DNA from: Pseudocolwellia agarivorans
Lineage (GTDB): Bacteria > Pseudomonadota > Gammaproteobacteria > Enterobacterales > Alteromonadaceae
Reading direction: 5' to 3'
Assembly (NCBI RefSeq): GCF_002000085.1
Contig: NZ_MUZU01000021.1
Span: forward strand, 1-39,527
Length of the DNA stretch: 39,527 nt
In this document: positions 36,180-39,527 of the stretch, in pieces
Layout of the letters: the number at the start of each line of letters is the position of its first letter
Numbering within the stretch: the first letter of the stretch is position 1
Made by a program: the position numbers and the translations under genes
The notes under the pieces: generated by a model
Told to the model about the DNA's origin: nothing
The model's database searches: none
The model's input: the letters and a program-made list of their open reading frames with translations, nothing else

Positions 36180-38057
36180 ATGAGCTATCAAAACGAATAT
36201 AATTTATCCCGTAATGAGCCGACTGCTTTTTGGGAAAAACAAGCTGACAATATTCAGTGGATAAAAAAACCAAAAACAATATTGTCAAACAATAATGAAG
36301 ACAATTATCAATGGTTTGAAGATGGCCAACTTAACACCTCATACCTCGCTTTAGACTATCATATAGAACAGGGCAATGGAGATACACTTGCTTTAATCTA
36401 CGACTCACCGGTTACCAATACCAAACAACAATTTACCTATAATGAGCTAAAACACGAAGTCGCTAAATTTGCATCGGTACTACGAAAAAAAGATATAAAA
36501 AAAGGAGACCGTGTTTTAATTTACATGCCCATGATCCCTCAAGCAGCCATAGCTATGTTAGCATGTGCAAGAATAGGCGCCATTCATTCGGTTGTGTTTG
36601 GTGGCTTTGCTCCACATGAATTAGCCATCAGGATAGATGATGCGCAACCTAAAGTTATTATTTCTGCCAGCTGTGGCGTTGAAATAACCAAAGTTATTCC
36701 TTATAAGCCGATGATCGATAAAGCCATTGCCTTGGCAGAATTCAAACCCACTTCTTGTATCATTTTTCAACGGGATTTAATCGAGGCTAAATTACTTGCT
36801 GGCAGAGACTACTCATGGGCTAAGTTAATGGAAAATGCTGTTGAAGCAGCTCCGATAGCAGTAAATGCCACTGATCCTCTTTATATTCTCTATACATCAG
36901 GAACAACAGGTAAACCTAAAGGTGTTGTCCGTGATAATGGCTCTCATGCCGTAGCAATGAAATACAGTATGAAAGCGATCTATGATATCGACCCAGGCGA
37001 AGTATTTTGGGCGGCTTCAGATGTAGGCTGGGTTGTTGGACATTCGTATATCATCTACGCACCATTAATAGCGGGCTGTACAACGATTCTTTTTGAAGGT
37101 AAACCAGTATTCACTCCTGATGCAGGAACATTCTGGCGAGTTTGCGAAGAATATAAGGTAAAAGCATTATTTAGCGCTCCAACGGCTTTCAGAGCAATAT
37201 GTAAAGAAGATCCCAATGCTGACCTTATTCACCAATATGATTTATCTAAATTAGAACGATTATATCTAGCTGGAGAACGTTTAGACCCCGCCACTTACGA
37301 ATGGTTACAAGATAAAACTAAACTACCTGTAATTGACCATTGGTGGCAAACCGAAACAGGATGGGCAATCGCCTCTATTCCTTATGGTATAGAACAAAAA
37401 ACAACTAAAGCTGGGTCAGCTGGATTAGCAACTCCTGGGTATAATATAAAAGTAGTTGATAGTTCAGGTAATGAACTAGCAAAAGGTGAAGAAGGAAATA
37501 TAGCGATAAAGTTACCTTTACCTCCAGGCTGCTTATCAACTATTTGGAAAAATGCAGATAGATTTAAAGATGGCTATCTAAAGGCTTTCCCTGGTTATTA
37601 TGTTACAGGCGATAGTGGTTATATAGATAGCGAAAATTATTTGTACATTATGGGTCGTACAGACGACATTATTAACGTTGCAGGTCATAGAATGTCGACT
37701 GGAGAGATGGAAGAAGTCATCTCAAATCATTTTGCTATTGCAGAATGTGCAGTTATTGGAGGCCATTGTCCTATAAAAGGTCAAATTCCTACTGCATTAG
37801 TGGTAGTTAAAAATAATATTAGTTTATCTAGCGCTGATCTAGAAGTAGAGCTAAAACTAGCAATACGAGAGCAAATTGGGCCTATCGCAAGCCTAAAAGC
37901 AGTGTATATAGTGGAACGGTTACCTAAAACAAGATCGGGGAAAATATTAAGAAAAACCATAAGACAAATTGTCGATGGCGAAGAATATCAAACCCCTTCA
38001 ACCATCGATGATCCTAATGTCCTAGAAGAGTTACAATTGTTATTAAGCGCAGCATAA
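36180..38057 (+). CDS. prpE: Propionyl-CoA synthetase (propionate--CoA ligase)
   Basis: 625 residues, acyl-CoA synthetase family. AMP-binding signature YTSGTTGKPKGVVRDNGSH; substrate region WAASDVGWVVGHSYIIY; WWQTETGW; TGDSGYIDSENYLYIMGRTDDIINVAGHRMSTGEME; and the C-terminal catalytic Lys in RSGKILRKTIRQI. The DNGSHAVAMKYSM segment and the length fit PrpE rather than Acs (about 650 with NTGGYL). It activates propionate to propionyl-CoA. No other prp gene is adjacent, so it stands alone. It converges on rluF with 26 bases between the stops. Confidence 0.92.
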   Translation: MSYQNEYNLSRNEPTAFWEKQADNIQWIKKPKTILSNNNEDNYQWFEDGQLNTSYLALDYHIEQGNGDTLALIYDSPVTNTKQQFTYNELKHEVAKFASVLRKKDIKKGDRVLIYMPMIPQAAIAMLACARIGAIHSVVFGGFAPHELAIRIDDAQPKVIISASCGVEITKVIPYKPMIDKAIALAEFKPTSCIIFQRDLIEAKLLAGRDYSWAKLMENAVEAAPIAVNATDPLYILYTSGTTGKPKGVVRDNGSHAVAMKYSMKAIYDIDPGEVFWAASDVGWVVGHSYIIYAPLIAGCTTILFEGKPVFTPDAGTFWRVCEEYKVKALFSAPTAFRAICKEDPNADLIHQYDLSKLERLYLAGERLDPATYEWLQDKTKLPVIDHWWQTETGWAIASIPYGIEQKTTKAGSAGLATPGYNIKVVDSSGNELAKGEEGNIAIKLPLPPGCLSTIWKNADRFKDGYLKAFPGYYVTGDSGYIDSENYLYIMGRTDDIINVAGHRMSTGEMEEVISNHFAIAECAVIGGHCPIKGQIPTALVVVKNNISLSSADLEVELKLAIREQIGPIASLKAVYIVERLPKTRSGKILRKTIRQIVDGEEYQTPSTIDDPNVLEELQLLLSAA

Positions 38058-38083
38058 ATATAATCATGACAGAGGACGTCAGG

Positions 38084-38974
38084 TTATTTTTTTAAGGATA
38101 ACTTAATACGCGTTTGAGACTTTTTAGAAGAAGCTGATTTCTTAGAAGTAAATTTTAGTGCTTTGGTATCTACTTTAGTCATTATTTTGGTTTCATCGTC
38201 GGCTTCAACTTTCAAATCAGATTTAGGAGCTGCAGTGTCTAAAGCCGTTTTCGATGATCCAGCCACTGCTAAATTTATCTCATTCATCTCTTCAGATGAT
38301 AAGTAACGCCACTCGCCTGTTTTCAAATTTCCCAATTCAACACTCATAATACGAGAACGCTTAAGAGTTTGAACTTCGTAATCTAAATATTCACACATGC
38401 GACGTATTTGTCTGTTTAAACCTTGAGTTAGTATTATCTTAAATACATATTTACTCACTACAGTAACAACACAAGGTTTAGTTATAGTACCCAGTATAGG
38501 AACACCTTTAGACATTCGTTCAATAAACCTCTCACTGATAGGTTTATCAACACTCACAATATATTCTTTGTCGTGAGCATTTTCTGCTCTTAAAATTTTG
38601 TTAACTATATCGCCATCGCTTGTCAGAAATATCAAGCCCTCAGAAGGTTTATCTAAACGCCCAATCGGAAAAATTCTTTTTTGATGACCAATAGCATCAA
38701 TAATGTTGCCACGAACATGTGATTCAGTAGTACAAGTAATACCAACAGGTTTGTTATAAGCAATATAAATACGGTCAGATTTATTTTTAGCGACTTGTTT
38801 AACGATATGCCCATTAACACGAACCTCGTCACTATAAGCAACCTTAGTACCTAATTCAGGTATTTTTCCATTGATCGTTACACGACCTTTCTCAATCAGT
38901 TTATCGGCTTCTCGTCTTGAACAAAAACCAGAATCACTAATATATTTATTGAGGCGCTTTAGATCTTCAGACAC
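38084..38974 (-). CDS. rluF: 23S rRNA pseudouridine(2604) synthase
   Basis: 296 residues from GTG 38972-38974, which has AAAGG seven bases before and gives VSEDLKRLNKYISDSGFCSRREAD. An ATG 39 bases upstream exists but adds a hydrophobic extension unlike the family. It has an N-terminal S4 domain, then the RsuA/RluB-type catalytic motif GRLDKPSEGLIFLT with the essential Asp. ENAHDKEYIVSVDKPI and VPILGTITKPC.V and QGLNRQIRRMCEYLDYEV follow E. coli RluF closely. The C-terminus has a Lys/Ser-rich tail. It modifies 23S rRNA and lies next to an rRNA operon, but on its own transcript. Confidence 0.93.
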   Translation of the reverse strand: MSEDLKRLNKYISDSGFCSRREADKLIEKGRVTINGKIPELGTKVAYSDEVRVNGHIVKQVAKNKSDRIYIAYNKPVGITCTTESHVRGNIIDAIGHQKRIFPIGRLDKPSEGLIFLTSDGDIVNKILRAENAHDKEYIVSVDKPISERFIERMSKGVPILGTITKPCVVTVVSKYVFKIILTQGLNRQIRRMCEYLDYEVQTLKRSRIMSVELGNLKTGEWRYLSSEEMNEINLAVAGSSKTALDTAAPKSDLKVEADDETKIMTKVDTKALKFTSKKSASSKKSQTRIKLSLKK

Positions 38975-39056
38975 AAACAAACCTTTAAGAAAAATCAAAA
39001 ATGCATTATACATGAGTTAGGACTATAGGTGATAGAGTTCTAAATAAGAGGACTAA

Positions 39057-39096
39057 AATACATTACATTGTTACCCGGTTAACTATGTAATGTATT
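39057..39096. terminator. Second terminator downstream of the rRNA operon
   Basis: A perfect 12-base inverted repeat (AATACATTACAT / ATGTAATGTATT) with a 16-base loop, and short T runs on both strands. It sits between rluF and the main rRNA terminator, so it probably backs that up. Confidence 0.6.
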
Positions 39097-39104
39097 TTTC
39101 CCAC

Positions 39105-39134
39105 AAAAAAAGGCTATCCGTTAGGATAGCCTTT
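39105..39134 (-). terminator. Main Rho-independent terminator of the rRNA operon
   Basis: A perfect 11-base stem, AAAGGCTATCC (39109-39119) / GGATAGCCTTT (39124-39134), with a 4-base loop and, on the minus strand, a run of T. It begins about 12 bases after the 5S 3' end. Confidence 0.88.
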
Positions 39135-39146
39135 TCTTTGAATGAG

Positions 39147-39265
39147 AAGCCTAGCAATGTCCTACTCTCACATGGGAACTCCCACACTACCATCGGCGCT
39201 AATGCATTTCACTTCTGAGTTCGGAATGGGATCAGGTGGGTCTACATCGCTATTGTCGCTAGACA
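39147..39265 (-). rRNA. rrf: 5S ribosomal RNA
   Basis: The minus strand reads TGTCTAGCGACAATAGCG and then the canonical 5S core CCCACCTGATCCCATTCCGA, GTGAAATGCATTAGCGCCGA and GGTAGTGTGGGAGTTCCCAT, to GCTAGGCTT. The 5' and 3' ends pair as helix I. The ends are set by this pairing and may be off by a base or two. Confidence 0.96.
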
Positions 39266-39448
39266 AAAAAGGTCAATCTTGAAAGCTGACGTGCATGGAT
39301 GCACTAATGTCGACCAGAGCCATGGGTGGCGGAGGCGACGTAAATACCTTTTTAATCTCTTATTCAACACGATATGTACGTGATGATTTATTCATTTTGT
39401 CAGTCTTCGCACAATAACTTCATAGTTCAAAACTATTTAGGTGTTGTA
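39266..39448 (-). other. 23S-5S spacer with paired palindromes, no tRNA
   Basis: 183 bases between the two rRNA genes. It contains GTGCATGGATGCAC (39291-39304) and a second hairpin at 39309-39339 (GTCG...GCCATGGGTGGC...CGAC). No tRNA-like cloverleaf was seen. The palindromes may be rRNA processing sites or a small repeat element of the REP/MITE kind. Confidence 0.6.
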
Positions 39449-39527
39449 TGGTTAAGCCTCACGGGCAATTAGTATCAGTTAGCTCAAGGCCTCACAACCC
39501 TTACACACCTGACCTATCAACGTTGTA
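39449..39527 (-). rRNA. rrl: 23S ribosomal RNA, 3' end (cut by window edge)
   Basis: The minus strand shows TTGATAGGTCAGGTGTGTAA, GAGCTAACTGATACTAATTG and CCCGTGAGGCTTAACCAT, which is the conserved 3' end of 23S rRNA (E. coli ends GTGAGGCTTAACCTT). The gene continues beyond the window. Confidence 0.95.

Noticed and set aside
38045-38095. Terminator between prpE and rluF
   Set aside because: Only a 4-base stem (TGAC/GTCA) precedes the T run; too weak to list.
39266-39448. tRNA gene in the 23S-5S spacer
   Set aside because: No cloverleaf, T-loop (GTTCGA) or acceptor pairing could be built; only simple palindromes.

Overview
The window comes from an AT-rich marine gammaproteobacterium, most likely of the Alteromonadales and probably a Colwelliaceae genus (Colwellia/Thalassotalea-like). 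This is inferred from the protein types and from the housekeeping set at the right: pssA, fadH, yajR, ssb, uvrA, prpE, rluF and the 3' end of an rRNA operon (23S-5S, minus strand). The genus is inference; the gene families are read directly.

Layout. (1) 1-3443: the 5' part of a penicillin-acylase-family gene (minus) divergent from a large TonB-dependent receptor gene (plus). A 21-base-period direct repeat lies between them. (2) 3444-4589: non-coding DNA with a decayed IS200/IS605-type transposase. (3) 4590-12835: a catabolic cluster with a FAD-dependent DAO-type oxidoreductase, a DUF861/EutQ-like cupin, a TRAP transporter (DctP-DctQ-DctM), an IclR regulator and a split DhaK/DhaL-type kinase without DhaM. 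The TRAP binding protein keeps the carboxylate-binding Arg. The kinase departs from the dihydroxyacetone-kinase signature (GHLPLF instead of GHEPAH), so the substrate is probably not plain dihydroxyacetone. The IclR gene and the dhaKL pair are divergent around palindromes that look like operators.

(4) About 13035-21715: a compact mobile island. Four overlapping minus-strand genes (three different tyrosine recombinases plus a small HTH/coiled-coil protein) form a transposition module of the Tn554 TnpABC / recombinase-in-trio / gamma-mobile-trio type. Its cargo is a tightly coupled three-gene operon: a DUF262 (ParB/GmrSD-N-like) protein, a DUF3696 AAA ATPase and an unrecognised 319-residue protein. 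The composition is that of a phage-defence system and may correspond to Menshen (NsnABC). The island lies between the dhaKL terminator and the ssb terminator, and a 10-base direct repeat is found just outside both ends.

(5) 21882-39527: mostly core genome. It holds ssb (with a tandem-repeat Gln-rich linker), an FG-GAP/ASPIC lipoprotein, an acyl-CoA thioesterase, pssA, fadH, a GreA/B-like gene, yajR divergent from uvrA, a split MFS-like/spermidine-synthase pair, prpE, rluF, rRNA terminators, 5S rRNA and the 3' end of 23S rRNA.

The most promising part is the island in (4): an unusual four-gene recombinase module carrying a probable defence operon whose third component I cannot assign. Second is the kinase/TRAP/oxidoreductase catabolic cluster of unknown substrate.
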